Assembly: GCA_023228295.1 (NCBI GenBank)
Contig: JALOBP010000069.1
Coordinates: 1 to 16,825, forward strand
Length of the DNA stretch: 16,825 bases
From: Methanoregula sp.
GTDB taxonomy: Archaea > Halobacteriota > Methanomicrobia > Methanomicrobiales > Methanospirillaceae
Reading direction: 5' to 3'
This document shows, one piece after another, positions 1-7,464 of this stretch. Each line of letters begins with the position of its first letter. Positions within the stretch are counted from its first letter, which is position 1. Position numbers and translations under genes: made by a program. The notes under the pieces are model-generated. The model was given only the letters and a program-made list of their open reading frames with translations, was not told where the DNA came from and did no database searches.

Positions 1-9
1 CTGCGGGTT

Positions 10-816
10 TTACCGTCCCCAGAACGCCCGGACATGTTTCCATGCCTGATGATAGCGGGCGTACCGCTCGTCCTCCTCATCATAAATTCTCATATCCGTC
101 CTGCCATAACGTTGCCGGTCCTCACCGACCGGGCAGACTTTGATGCAGAGGCCGCATGGGGAGATGGAACGTTTGAAGAGGGCTTCGGAGCGGGTAGCAC
201 AGGTCTTTTTGTCCATGAGCCCTTCGGGATAGTTTCTGCCTGAAAGTGCCTTGACCGGGCAGATCTCAACGCACCGCATGCAGTGGGTGCATAACGGTTC
301 GGTAATTACCGGATCCGGGGGGATTTCCGCGCTCGTGAAAACCGAGACGAATCGTACCCGTGGTCCGAACTCCGGTGTCAGGAGGGTGTTGTTGATCCCG
401 AATGTCCCGAGGCCTGCGAGGAATGCCGCGTGGCGGTGGGAGAAGAAGACAACCGGGTTCTCTCGGAGTACGCCAATCGAGCCGTACCCGTCACGGGGGA
501 TCCATAAGGAGGGATATCTCCGGCTGACGAGCCATTCGGCAAGCCGGTAGCCCTCCATGTCCAGAAGGGTATTGATCGTCCGGTAGAGCTCATGGTAATG
601 GACAGAGGGAGCAGTCTCGATGACCGGCAGGCTCACCGGCAGGCCGAGGACAATGACGGTGTTGGTTTCCGGAAATAGTGCCCGGGGACGGAACTCTTCC
701 GGTACCCACGGTTCGAAGAGCGGTTCGTCCCACCTGCTGGCAGAGGCAAATCCGACCAGCGGGATCTCAAGATCAGTACACCTGTTACGGATCTGTTCTT
801 TCAATCCTGTATTCAT
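10..816 (-). CDS. QueG-like protein with two 4Fe-4S clusters
   Basis: A 268-residue predicted cytosolic iron-sulfur protein. The middle part (about 120-165, with AGLGTFGINNTLL and PEFGPRVRF) resembles the epoxyqueuosine reductase QueG family. It is followed by two cysteine sets: Cys176, 179, 182 and 186, then Cys206, 221, 224 and 228, as in a double 4Fe-4S ferredoxin module. It is shorter than QueG (about 380 residues in E. coli) and lacks the C-terminal HEAT-type part. Archaea generally make archaeosine rather than queuosine, so tRNA epoxyqueuosine reduction should not be assumed; a redox or corrinoid-activating role is equally possible. The ATG start at 816 has only a weak AGGT upstream. 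The gene lies 61 bases downstream of the yjbQ gene on the same strand and may share its transcript. Family assignment is fairly sure; the exact function is unknown. Confidence 0.85.
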   Translation of the reverse strand: MNTGLKEQIRNRCTDLEIPLVGFASASRWDEPLFEPWVPEEFRPRALFPETNTVIVLGLPVSLPVIETAPSVHYHELYRTINTLLDMEGYRLAEWLVSRRYPSLWIPRDGYGSIGVLRENPVVFFSHRHAAFLAGLGTFGINNTLLTPEFGPRVRFVSVFTSAEIPPDPVITEPLCTHCMRCVEICPVKALSGRNYPEGLMDKKTCATRSEALFKRSISPCGLCIKVCPVGEDRQRYGRTDMRIYDEEDERYARYHQAWKHVRAFWGR

Positions 817-877
817 GTCTTTACCTGAAATCCCCGCGATACTATCCGGTCAGGGGTCTGGTTACTGGTAGTCATTA

Positions 878-1294
878 TCACTCCCCGGTTACCGTGCAGA
901 CGATTGTCCGTTCCCGCCCGGCATTCACGTCCAGTTCCAGCAATACGATCTGCTGCCATGTCCCGCACATCAGCTCGCCGCCTGCAACAGGAACGGTGAG
1001 GGACGGGCCAACAAGGGCTGCCTTGACGTGGGATCTGCCATTGCCATCCCCCCAGCGCGAATCATGCGCATACGTGGCTGTTTCCGGGGCCAGAACAGCT
1101 AGGGCCCGTTGCAGGTCAGAAAGCACACCAGTCTCATACTCAATGGTTGTGAGCGCTGCGGTTGAGTGCCGGACAAAGATGTGGACGAGGCCTTCGCAGA
1201 CACCGCTCTCACGGACCGCTGCCTTAACCTCCGGTGTGAGATCGATAATTTCCCCCTCCTGCCGGGATTTCACAATAATATTTTTCCGGAACAT
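878..1294 (-). CDS. yjbQ: YjbQ/UPF0047 family protein
   Basis: A protein of about 138 residues from the YjbQ (UPF0047) family, small soluble proteins found in all domains. Some members have weak thiamine-phosphate synthase activity; the main role is unsettled. Family features visible are the N-terminal EIIDLTPEVKAAV stretch, VHIFVRHSTAALTTIEY, the HDSRWGDGNGRSHVKAALVG block with conserved His and Asp/Asn residues, and the C-terminal QQIVLLELD strand. I chose ATG 1294 because homologues begin close to this point. The frame is open to GTG 1354 and ATG 1351, which would add about 20 residues unlike the family. However, a TATA-like GATAATTACC at about 1374-1383 would place a transcription start near 1352, so a leaderless start at 1351 is not excluded. 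The QueG-like gene follows 61 bases later. Confidence 0.88.
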   Translation of the reverse strand: MFRKNIIVKSRQEGEIIDLTPEVKAAVRESGVCEGLVHIFVRHSTAALTTIEYETGVLSDLQRALAVLAPETATYAHDSRWGDGNGRSHVKAALVGPSLTVPVAGGELMCGTWQQIVLLELDVNAGRERTIVCTVTGE

Positions 1295-1516
1295 GCGTTT
1301 CTCATCAGGGAGATTGGAGGGCGGGGAGATAAAGGAAACGGGGGTCTTCATCACCGTTGCCCGGGAAAAACGGTAATTATCGCAAGATCAGGTTCTGGAA
1401 CGCAGAGGAGAAAACATCGGGCAGAGCCGGGGGTATCAGGAGTAATGGCAGGTACACCCGATACATACGAGAACGGAGACGAGAGAGTAATGAGAGAAAT
1501 TTGCGACAGATGCGAT

Positions 1517-1523
1517 AAAAAAA
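1517..1523 (-). terminator. T-run after gyrA
   Basis: A run of seven T on the minus strand begins about ten bases after the gyrA stop codon. Archaeal transcription commonly ends at such T-runs without a hairpin, and no stable hairpin precedes this one. It is the likely end of the gyrBA transcript. Confidence 0.5.
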
Positions 1524-1532
1524 GATGGGGGA

Positions 1533-4046
1533 TCAGGAGCTGTTCGTATCAGCACCGGCATCTGATTCAGGTTCGCTGCCGTTGTCATTTGCGGTTACCA
1601 TATCAGCAGAGACAAAGGCAATGCCGACAACCTTGTCCTTCTCGTCAAGACGCATGACGCGGACGCCCTTGGTGCCGCGGCCGATGATCCGGAACTCGGA
1701 GACCGGCATCCGGATGACGACGCCGGACGAGGTCATGGCTATGATCTCGTCGGTGTCACAGACTGCACGGGACTCGATGATCACCGCGTCGCGTTCGAGC
1801 TGCATGTTCCGGACACCCATTGTTCCCCTGCCGTGACCGCGGAACTCGTCGAACTCGCTCCGCTTGCCAAAGCCGACATCGGAGATGGTGAGAAGGTGGT
1901 CTTTTTCCAGGAGCGTGACGGCAACGATCGTATCATCGCCCCGGAGTTTCATGCCCCGGACACCCTGGGCGTTCCTGCCCACAGTCCGTACGGTCTCCTC
2001 GTGGAAACGGAGGCTCTGGCCGAAGCGGGTGGTCAGGATGAGTTCTTTGGTGCCGTCAGTCAGGATAACATCCACAAGCTGGTCTTTCTCCTTAAGCTTA
2101 ATTGCATTCGTCCCGTTCGAGCGGGGGTTGGAGAACTGGTCGGACGGGATCTTGATTGCCTGCCCGAGTATCGTTGCAAACAGGAGATAACGGTCCGCCC
2201 TGAACTCGCGGATCGGAATAACGGTTGTAACAATCTCGTCTTTGAGGTTGAGGAGGTTGACTATCGGCTTGCCCTTTGCGATACGCGAGCTCTCGGGGAT
2301 CTGGTACACCTTGAGCCAGTAGACCCGTCCGATGTTTGTGAAACAGAGGAGATAGTCTTTCATGCCGGCAACAAAGACCGAATCAACCAGGTCCTCTTCC
2401 TTCGTCGTCATGCCGGTGACACCGTGGCCGCCGCGGCGCTGCCTGCGGTAGGTGTCGAGATCGATGCGTTTGATGTAATTTGCGGTGGTGATGGAGACAA
2501 GGACATTCTTGTCTTCGATGAGGTCCTCAGAGGAGAGGTCGCTTGTGTCGAGCGCAATCTGGGTCCGGCGCTTGTCCCCGAACTTTGCGGCAACATCCTT
2601 TGTCTCGCGCCGGATCTCATCCTTGATATTGGCCTCACTCGAGAGGATAATCTCAAGCCGGGTGATCTCGGCTTCGAGTCCTTTCTTCTCGTCTGTGATC
2701 TTCTGCTGTTCGAGTGCTGCGAGACGGCGCAGCTGCATCTGGAGGATCGCATTTGCCTGCAGCTCGTCAAGCCCGAACTGGGAGATCAGGGCATTACGGG
2801 CATTATCAACAGTGTCTGATGCACGGATGGCCTTGATGATCTGGTCGATCTTTGAGAGTGCGCTTAAGAGACCGTTTAAGATGTGGACCTTGTCCTGCGC
2901 TTTCTTAAGGTCAAACTCGGACCTGCGCCGGATCACCTCGATCCGGTGCTGGACAAAGTTGCCAAGGAGCCCGTGCAGGTTGAGGGTCTTGGGCTGGTTG
3001 TCCACGATGACGATGTTCGAGACCGAGAAGCCGGACTCGAGCGCCGTGTTCTTGTACAGGTTGTTGAGAATGACCGGCGACATCGTGCCCTTGCGGAGCT
3101 CGAAGACGACACGTATGCCGTCTTTGTCGGACTCGTCGCGGATATCGCTGATACCATCGATCTTCTTGTCTTTCACCATCTCCGCAATGGTCGTGATCCA
3201 CTGTGCCTTGTTCACCTGGTACGGAAGTTCGGTGACAATGATCCGGTCGCCCCGGTTCCCGCCCTCGGACTCTTCGATGTTTGCAACACCGCGGATGATG
3301 ACCCTGCCATGCCCGGTTGCATAGTAGTTCTTCACACCTTCGACACCCATCATGACGCCGCCGGTCGGGAAGTCCGGGCCGGGCATGATACGCACCAGAT
3401 CTTCAACGGAAATTTCCGGGTTGTCGAGATAGTGCTCAACCGCGTCACAGACTTCCAGCAGGTTGTGCGGGGGCATCTTGGTTGCCATACCGACTGCGAT
3501 ACCGTCCGTGCCGTTGACCAGCAGGTTCGGGATCTTAGCCGGTAGTACGGTTGGTTCCTGTAACGACTCATCGTAGTTCGGCTGGAACTTCACGGTATCC
3601 TTGTCGAGATCCTCAAGGAGCGCTTCGGCGTACGGGAATAGACGTACTTCGGTGTACCTGCTCGCTGCCGCAGAATCGCCGTCAATGGATCCAAAGTTTC
3701 CCTGTCCCTGTACGAGCATGTTGCGGTACGAGAAGGGCTGGGCCATCTTGACAATGGTATCGTAGATGGAAGAGTCACCATGAGGGTGGAACTTACCCAT
3801 CACTTCACCAACAACCCTCGCACTCTTCTTGGTGGGCTTGTCGCTGGTATTGCCCATCTCCCACATACCGAAGAGCGAGCGGCGGTGGACCGGCTTGAGG
3901 CCATCCCTTACATCGGGAATGGCACGGCTGATGATGACCGACATCGCGTAATTGATGAACGATATCTTCATCTCCTGCTCGATGCTGATCGGCTCGATCC
4001 GGTGGGTCTCGGGGGTGCTGGCCGGGGGGGTTTTATCAGATGTCAA
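1533..4046 (-). CDS. gyrA: DNA gyrase subunit A
   Basis: An 837-residue GyrA, the breakage-reunion subunit of DNA gyrase (A2B2), which introduces negative supercoils using ATP. The N-terminal part carries DVRDGLKPVHRR (about 45-56), the quinolone-region block HPHGDSSIYDTIVKMAQPFS (88-107), GQGNFGSIDGDS, and the catalytic tyrosine in ASRYTEVRL (Tyr131). A coiled-coil tower follows at about 440-490. The C-terminal beta-pinwheel contains the GyrA box RRQRRGGHGVTGM (about 534-546), expected of a true gyrase rather than topoisomerase IV. The start is TTG at 4046, six bases after a perfect GGAGGTGA (4053-4060) inside the end of gyrB. The genes overlap by 11 bases, so translational coupling is likely. 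Euryarchaeal gyrase is generally considered to be of bacterial origin. Confidence 0.98.
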   Translation of the reverse strand: MTSDKTPPASTPETHRIEPISIEQEMKISFINYAMSVIISRAIPDVRDGLKPVHRRSLFGMWEMGNTSDKPTKKSARVVGEVMGKFHPHGDSSIYDTIVKMAQPFSYRNMLVQGQGNFGSIDGDSAAASRYTEVRLFPYAEALLEDLDKDTVKFQPNYDESLQEPTVLPAKIPNLLVNGTDGIAVGMATKMPPHNLLEVCDAVEHYLDNPEISVEDLVRIMPGPDFPTGGVMMGVEGVKNYYATGHGRVIIRGVANIEESEGGNRGDRIIVTELPYQVNKAQWITTIAEMVKDKKIDGISDIRDESDKDGIRVVFELRKGTMSPVILNNLYKNTALESGFSVSNIVIVDNQPKTLNLHGLLGNFVQHRIEVIRRRSEFDLKKAQDKVHILNGLLSALSKIDQIIKAIRASDTVDNARNALISQFGLDELQANAILQMQLRRLAALEQQKITDEKKGLEAEITRLEIILSSEANIKDEIRRETKDVAAKFGDKRRTQIALDTSDLSSEDLIEDKNVLVSITTANYIKRIDLDTYRRQRRGGHGVTGMTTKEEDLVDSVFVAGMKDYLLCFTNIGRVYWLKVYQIPESSRIAKGKPIVNLLNLKDEIVTTVIPIREFRADRYLLFATILGQAIKIPSDQFSNPRSNGTNAIKLKEKDQLVDVILTDGTKELILTTRFGQSLRFHEETVRTVGRNAQGVRGMKLRGDDTIVAVTLLEKDHLLTISDVGFGKRSEFDEFRGHGRGTMGVRNMQLERDAVIIESRAVCDTDEIIAMTSSGVVIRMPVSEFRIIGRGTKGVRVMRLDEKDKVVGIAFVSADMVTANDNGSEPESDAGADTNSS

Positions 4047-6120
4047 GGTTCGTCACCTCCTTTGCATGGCGGGTTATGAAATTCTTCCTGATCTCCACAT
4101 CCTTTCCCATCAGGGTCTTGAAGATCTCGTTTGCCTCATATGCATCCTCAATGTTTACCTGCCGGAAGATGCGGTGGGCCGGGTCCATGGTCGTGTCCCA
4201 GAGCTGCTGGGCGTTCATCTCACCAAGACCCTTGTACCGCTGCACGGAAACGCCCTTGTCTCCCATGGCAGCGGATACTTTCTGCATTTCCTCCTCCTTG
4301 TACACGTACTGCTCCTCCTTTCCTTTCCATACACGGAAGAGAGGCGGCTGGGCAATGTACACATATCCCATCTCGATGAGCTTGAGCATGTAACGGTAGA
4401 AGAATGTCAGGAGGAGGGTCCGTATATGGGCGCCATCGACATCGGCATCGGTCATGATCACGATGTGGTGGTAGCGTGCCCGTTCGGGATCGAACTTCTC
4501 CCCGACCCCGGTCCCGATGGCGGAGATGAGCGTCTGGATCTCGGCGTTCTTTAAGATCTGGTGCTCGCCGGCCTTCTCCACGTTGAGGATCTTGCCGCGG
4601 AGGGGAAGGATTGCCTGGAACTTCCGGTCCCGGCCCCCCTTGGCTGAACCACCTGCAGAATCTCCTTCCACAATATAGATCTCGGACTTTGCCGGGTCCC
4701 GTTCTGAGCAGTCAGAGAGTTTTCCCGGGAGGCCGGAACTCTCAAACGTGCTCTTGCGCCGTGCAAGGTCACGTGCGTTCCGTGCCGCCTCGCGGGCTTT
4801 GGCCGCTGACAGGGCTTTCTCGATAATGGCCTTGAGCACGTTCGGGTTCTCGTCGAAATACTCGCTGAGCGCCGCATAGACGAGGGAGTCCGCAATCCCC
4901 TTGACGCTGCTGTTGCCAAGGCGCATCTTGGTCTGGCCCTCGAACTGGGGGTTGGCCATCTTGACCGAGACTACGGAAGTGAGGCCTTCCCGCACATCCT
5001 CACCGCGGAGGGTGATCGTGGAATTCTCCTTGATAAGTCCGTTACGTTTTGCCACGGTATTGATGGTCCGGGTGATGGCACTGCGGAACCCTTCAAGATG
5101 GGTGCCACCCTCGCGGGTATTGACCGAGTTGACGTAGGAGTAGATCTTCTCGTCGTATGCAGTGGTATACTGCATTGCGACTTCGAGTTCGAACTTGTTC
5201 TCGGGATCTTTTTTGGAGATATCGATGGGTGCCGGGTGGAGGCATTCGGCTCCCTCGTTCAGGTATTTCACGAACTCGACAAGTCCCCCGGCATAGCAGT
5301 AGGTTGCGGTGTCGCCGGTCCTTTCGTCAGCAATGACGATCGTGAGCCCGGCGTTCAGGAACGCAAGCTCGCGCATACGGTGAGCGAGGACATCGTAATC
5401 GAAAGTGGTGGTCTCGAAGATAGTCGCATCCGGCACAAAGTGGATCCGGGTGCCGTTCAGTTTTGAGCCAAACTGCGCAAGGAATATACGACGGTTCTCC
5501 TCTTCGCTCGCATGGGGATCGATGGTGGGCGTGACGGAGAGATCCATCTGGCCGGAGGTGGAGGTGTGGACAGGGACTTCTGTCGGGATGAACTGTGCCG
5601 GCGTACCATACCACTGCTGGTACCGGGCGATCAGTTCGCTCAAGGACTCTACCCGTGTCGAGAGCGCTGAGGTCATTTTCCCCTGGGCAAAGCGCATCTC
5701 GTAGATATTGCCATCACGGTAGACGTGGGCCGAGAGCCAGTTGGAGAGGGCGTTGACAACCGAGACACCGACACCATGGAGACCTCCTGAAACCTGGTAG
5801 GACTCCTTATCGAATTTTCCACCGGCATGCAGCACTGTGAGGACTACCTCAAGAGCGCTCTTGCCGTTCTTCTCCATCCGGTCCACCGGGATACCCCGGC
5901 CATTATCTTCGACCATGAGTGAGCCGTCCCGGTTAATAACAACGGAAATACGGCTGCAGTAACCTGCAAGCGCTTCGTCTATGGAGTTATCGACGACTTC
6001 ATAAACCAGGTGGTGCAGTCCGCGGGTATCGGTGCTCCCAATGTACATCGCCGGACGCTCACGGACCGGGGTGAGCCCTTCGAGCACGGTGATGTGTGAT
6101 GCATCGTACGTGTCTGTCAA
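4036..6120 (-). CDS. gyrB: DNA gyrase subunit B
   Basis: A 694-residue GyrB, the ATPase and TOPRIM subunit of gyrase. The GHKL ATPase domain shows EVVDNSIDEALAG (Glu41 is the likely catalytic base), EDNGRGIPVD (71-80) and GGLHGVGVSVVNALS (112-126). The transducer domain includes the KKDPENKFE and YVNSVNTREGGTH stretches. The TOPRIM domain carries EGDSAGGSAKGGRDRKFQAI and PLRGKILNVEKA from about residue 480, and DADVDGAHI near 560. The C-terminal tail has QRYKGLGEMNAQQLWDTTMDP. No large E. coli-type insertion is present. The start is TTG at 6120 with GGAGGT at 6126-6131. An upstream TATA element lies at 6188-6197. It is first in a two-gene operon with gyrA, overlapping by 11 bases. Confidence 0.98.
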   Translation of the reverse strand: MTDTYDASHITVLEGLTPVRERPAMYIGSTDTRGLHHLVYEVVDNSIDEALAGYCSRISVVINRDGSLMVEDNGRGIPVDRMEKNGKSALEVVLTVLHAGGKFDKESYQVSGGLHGVGVSVVNALSNWLSAHVYRDGNIYEMRFAQGKMTSALSTRVESLSELIARYQQWYGTPAQFIPTEVPVHTSTSGQMDLSVTPTIDPHASEEENRRIFLAQFGSKLNGTRIHFVPDATIFETTTFDYDVLAHRMRELAFLNAGLTIVIADERTGDTATYCYAGGLVEFVKYLNEGAECLHPAPIDISKKDPENKFELEVAMQYTTAYDEKIYSYVNSVNTREGGTHLEGFRSAITRTINTVAKRNGLIKENSTITLRGEDVREGLTSVVSVKMANPQFEGQTKMRLGNSSVKGIADSLVYAALSEYFDENPNVLKAIIEKALSAAKAREAARNARDLARRKSTFESSGLPGKLSDCSERDPAKSEIYIVEGDSAGGSAKGGRDRKFQAILPLRGKILNVEKAGEHQILKNAEIQTLISAIGTGVGEKFDPERARYHHIVIMTDADVDGAHIRTLLLTFFYRYMLKLIEMGYVYIAQPPLFRVWKGKEEQYVYKEEEMQKVSAAMGDKGVSVQRYKGLGEMNAQQLWDTTMDPAHRIFRQVNIEDAYEANEIFKTLMGKDVEIRKNFITRHAKEVTNLDI
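4053..4060 (-). promoter_or_regulatory. Strong ribosome binding site that sets the gyrA TTG start
   Basis: GGAGGTGA matches the 3' end of archaeal 16S rRNA along eight bases and lies six bases before TTG 4046. No ATG lies at a suitable distance, so this site decides the TTG start. It sits within the coding end of gyrB. Confidence 0.85.
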
Positions 6121-6125
6121 GTAAA

Positions 6126-6131
6126 ACCTCC
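6126..6131 (-). promoter_or_regulatory. Ribosome binding site that sets the gyrB TTG start
   Basis: GGAGGT lies five bases before TTG 6120. The protein beginning MTDTYDASHITVLEGL aligns with usual GyrB N-termini, so the TTG start is supported by both site and homology. Confidence 0.8.
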
Positions 6132-6187
6132 GTTAAAAAAATGATCAAAATGCAAGAGAATTTTCACAGGTAATATTGGTGTCCTGA

Positions 6188-6197
6188 CCATATAAGC
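6188..6197 (-). promoter_or_regulatory. TATA box of the gyrBA operon
   Basis: On the minus strand this reads GCTTATATGG, close to the archaeal TATA consensus. About 25 bases downstream would place the transcription start near 6165-6170, giving a leader of roughly 45-50 bases that includes the ribosome binding site. This is inferred from sequence only. Confidence 0.5.
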
Positions 6198-6274
6198 ATG
6201 ATGCTCTTTTTTCAGGCGTAAAAACTGCAGGATTTATCCGGTCCGGAAAGGGGTCTGTTTTTAGTGATTAATTT

Positions 6275-6288
6275 GAAAATATATTTTC
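6275..6288. promoter_or_regulatory. Perfect 14-base AT palindrome, possible TATA element
   Basis: GAAAATATATTTTC is a perfect palindrome containing a TATA-like core, readable in both directions. On the plus strand it would place a transcript start near 6305-6312, just before the candidate structured RNA. On the minus strand it could be a second, upstream gyrB promoter. It might instead be a regulator site. Confidence 0.35.
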
Positions 6289-6309
6289 TAGTTTTGAGAG
6301 GGGAAATTA

Positions 6310-6462
6310 GTTCAACAGATTGTTCAAATGATTGATGACGGCTCCTTTTTCGCGAAGGAGCAAGTGCCCCCCGACCCCCATTCCATACCTCCTGCTTCCA
6401 CGGGCAGGCAGTTGATCGGGGGGCGTGGATCCTTGCAGGAACCAACTACTTGCTCTTTTTTT
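6310..6462 (+). ncRNA. Candidate structured RNA ending in T7
   Basis: No believable gene covers this stretch, but it contains nested complementary arms. Outer stem: GAGCAAGT (6358-6365) with ACTTGCTC (6448-6455), extendable by about three pairs into the T-run. Directly stacked on it: GCCCCCCGA (6366-6374) with TCGGGGGGC (6416-6424), holding a small CCTGC/GCAGG hairpin (6391-6395/6404-6408). A second hairpin follows at 6427-6443 (GG, mismatch, TCCT, loop TGC, AGGA, mismatch, CC). This makes a three-way-junction layout. Seven T follow at 6456-6462, as expected of a plus-strand terminator. The 5' end near 6310 is inferred from the AT palindrome at 6275-6288. It matches no RNA class I recognise. 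The same arms would also fold on the minus strand, but without a T-run. Confidence 0.45.
6341..6361 (+). promoter_or_regulatory. Hairpin competing with the terminator stem
   Basis: GCTCCTT (6341-6347) pairs with AAGGAGC (6355-6361) around a TTTCGCG loop. The last four bases, GAGC, are also the first bases of the outer stem of the downstream structure (6358-6365), so the two folds exclude each other. This resembles an anti-terminator arrangement, but it is not proven. Confidence 0.35.
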
Positions 6463-6475
6463 AATGAAACTGAAT

Positions 6476-6556
6476 TGGGGCGCAGAGGCGGCCTTCTGGG
6501 AGGCTGGAATCGTTTTGGGGAGTTTGGTGGCTTCAGCCTCCATCTTAATATCCCCA
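6476..6556. repeat. Paired hairpins closed by a short stem
   Basis: Two adjacent inverted repeats lie inside a closing TGGGG/CCCCA pair (6476-6480/6552-6556): CAGAGG/CTTCTG around a CGGC loop (6483-6498, one G-T pair) and GGAGGCTG/CAGCCTCC (6499-6506/6534-6541). A minus-strand TATA-like AGATAAATATCC (6566-6577) would start a minus transcript near 6545-6550. Whether this is transcribed cannot be told. No gene was seen in this part of the gap. Confidence 0.35.
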
Positions 6557-6641
6557 CACAAAGCAGGATATTTATCTGATTGATTCCTGGTGCCGGATCA
6601 CCTTCCTGAAGAGCAGGGTTGTCAACTACCCGGTTCCGTGC

Positions 6642-6647
6642 AAAAAA
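6642..6647 (-). terminator. T-run after the secreted protein gene
   Basis: Six T on the minus strand lie about 18 bases after the stop codon of the gene at 6666-7319. They are a plausible archaeal T-run terminator. No hairpin was seen. Confidence 0.4.
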
Positions 6648-6665
6648 GGATGTTCAGATATTGGT

Positions 6666-7319
6666 TCAGCACCTGCGGAAAACGATGAATGCAACTGCGC
6701 CCACACCGATCAGGGCAATCAGTGCACCGTAACCGGGCGACTCGGCGGGAGTCGGGGATGCGATTGGAACTGCTGTAGTTGTGGGTATATTTGTTGTTGC
6801 AGTCGCACTTGTGATTATCGGAGACGCAGTTGCTGATACGAGCGGCTCCTTGATGGTGATAGTGGTCGTACCGTATCGTTCACGCGCAAGGTGGTTCTTG
6901 TCGAGGGGCTTACCTACGGCATAGACTGTGTAGGTACCGGGATCAAGCGCATAGTTGGCGGTGTCCCACGTCCAGGACCAAGTGTGGTTACTGCTGACAC
7001 CAAGCTGCTTGAAGGTGGTAGGGTTGTCATTTTCCACGGCCCATTTCCCCGGGTCCCGATTGTGGATACGTGAACCCTGTTCTGCCATGTTGGGTCCCGT
7101 AATGAACAGGTACATCAGGTCAGTGTCGGTGTTGGTACCAAAGAACAAGATTTCTTCGCCGAGGTAGGCCTCTCCACCAGTAACTGCGTAAATAGGACCT
7201 AAATCCTTGCTTTCGATGATTCGGTTTTCAGGCAGATCGGATTCTGCCGATACCACCATGACTGCCATAAGGGCAAAAAGTACGACAGCGATGAGTGTCA
7301 TCGAAAATTGTTTTGTCAT
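6666..7319 (-). CDS. Secreted protein with C-terminal membrane anchor
   Basis: A 217-residue predicted cell-surface protein. Residues 1-26 form a signal peptide with a hydrophobic core (MTLIAVVLFALMAVMVVSA). A beta-rich domain follows at about 30-160, including GGEAYLGEEILFFGTNTDTD, WSWTWDTANYALDPGTYTVYA and a YGTTTITI strand. Then comes a Ser/Thr/Pro/Ala linker (about 165-193) and an anchor, SPGYGALIALIGVGAVAFIVFRR. The tail resembles the PGF-CTERM type of archaeal sorting signal, with PGY in place of PGF. The domain looks like the S-layer-associated (DUF3821-like) proteins of Methanomicrobia, but I cannot confirm the family. ATG 7319 has GAGGTGA at 7326-7332, six bases upstream. It is apparently a single-gene unit. 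The exact role is unknown. Confidence 0.85.
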   Translation of the reverse strand: MTKQFSMTLIAVVLFALMAVMVVSAESDLPENRIIESKDLGPIYAVTGGEAYLGEEILFFGTNTDTDLMYLFITGPNMAEQGSRIHNRDPGKWAVENDNPTTFKQLGVSSNHTWSWTWDTANYALDPGTYTVYAVGKPLDKNHLARERYGTTTITIKEPLVSATASPIITSATATTNIPTTTAVPIASPTPAESPGYGALIALIGVGAVAFIVFRRC

Positions 7320-7387
7320 TTTTCTTCACCTCAAAAGCAATGGTTATTATAAGGTGAATTTTTGTCACTTGACTAATTAAATGGTTC

Positions 7388-7420
7388 GGATTATATCACA
7401 TACAAAAAATATAAAAAAAA
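7388..7420 (-). promoter_or_regulatory. AT-rich promoter region of the secreted protein, possibly also the end of the cbi operon
   Basis: On the minus strand this holds T8-ATA-T6 (7404-7420) and TGATATAATCC (7388-7398). Either could be the TATA box of the gene at 6666-7319, giving leaders of roughly 45-65 bases. The T8 run could also terminate the upstream cbi transcript. The sequence does not decide between these. Confidence 0.35.
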
Positions 7421-7464
7421 GGTCATAATCAACGGGCGTGAGGTAAGAAATTTTTTTTCCGATG

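Noticed and set aside
1833..2819. A 328-codon open frame on the plus strand inside gyrA
   Set aside because: It is the antisense shadow of a certain gyrA gene in GC-rich sequence, without ribosome binding site or recognisable domains.
3952..5466. Several long plus-strand frames across gyrB
   Set aside because: They lie opposite conserved GyrB coding sequence and carry no family motif.
6307..6579. Short frames on both strands in the gyrB upstream gap
   Set aside because: They cover the inverted repeats of the candidate RNA, start without ribosome binding sites, and have compositions expected of structured noncoding DNA. If the region proves to be a multi-copy repeat they may recur as annotated hypothetical proteins.
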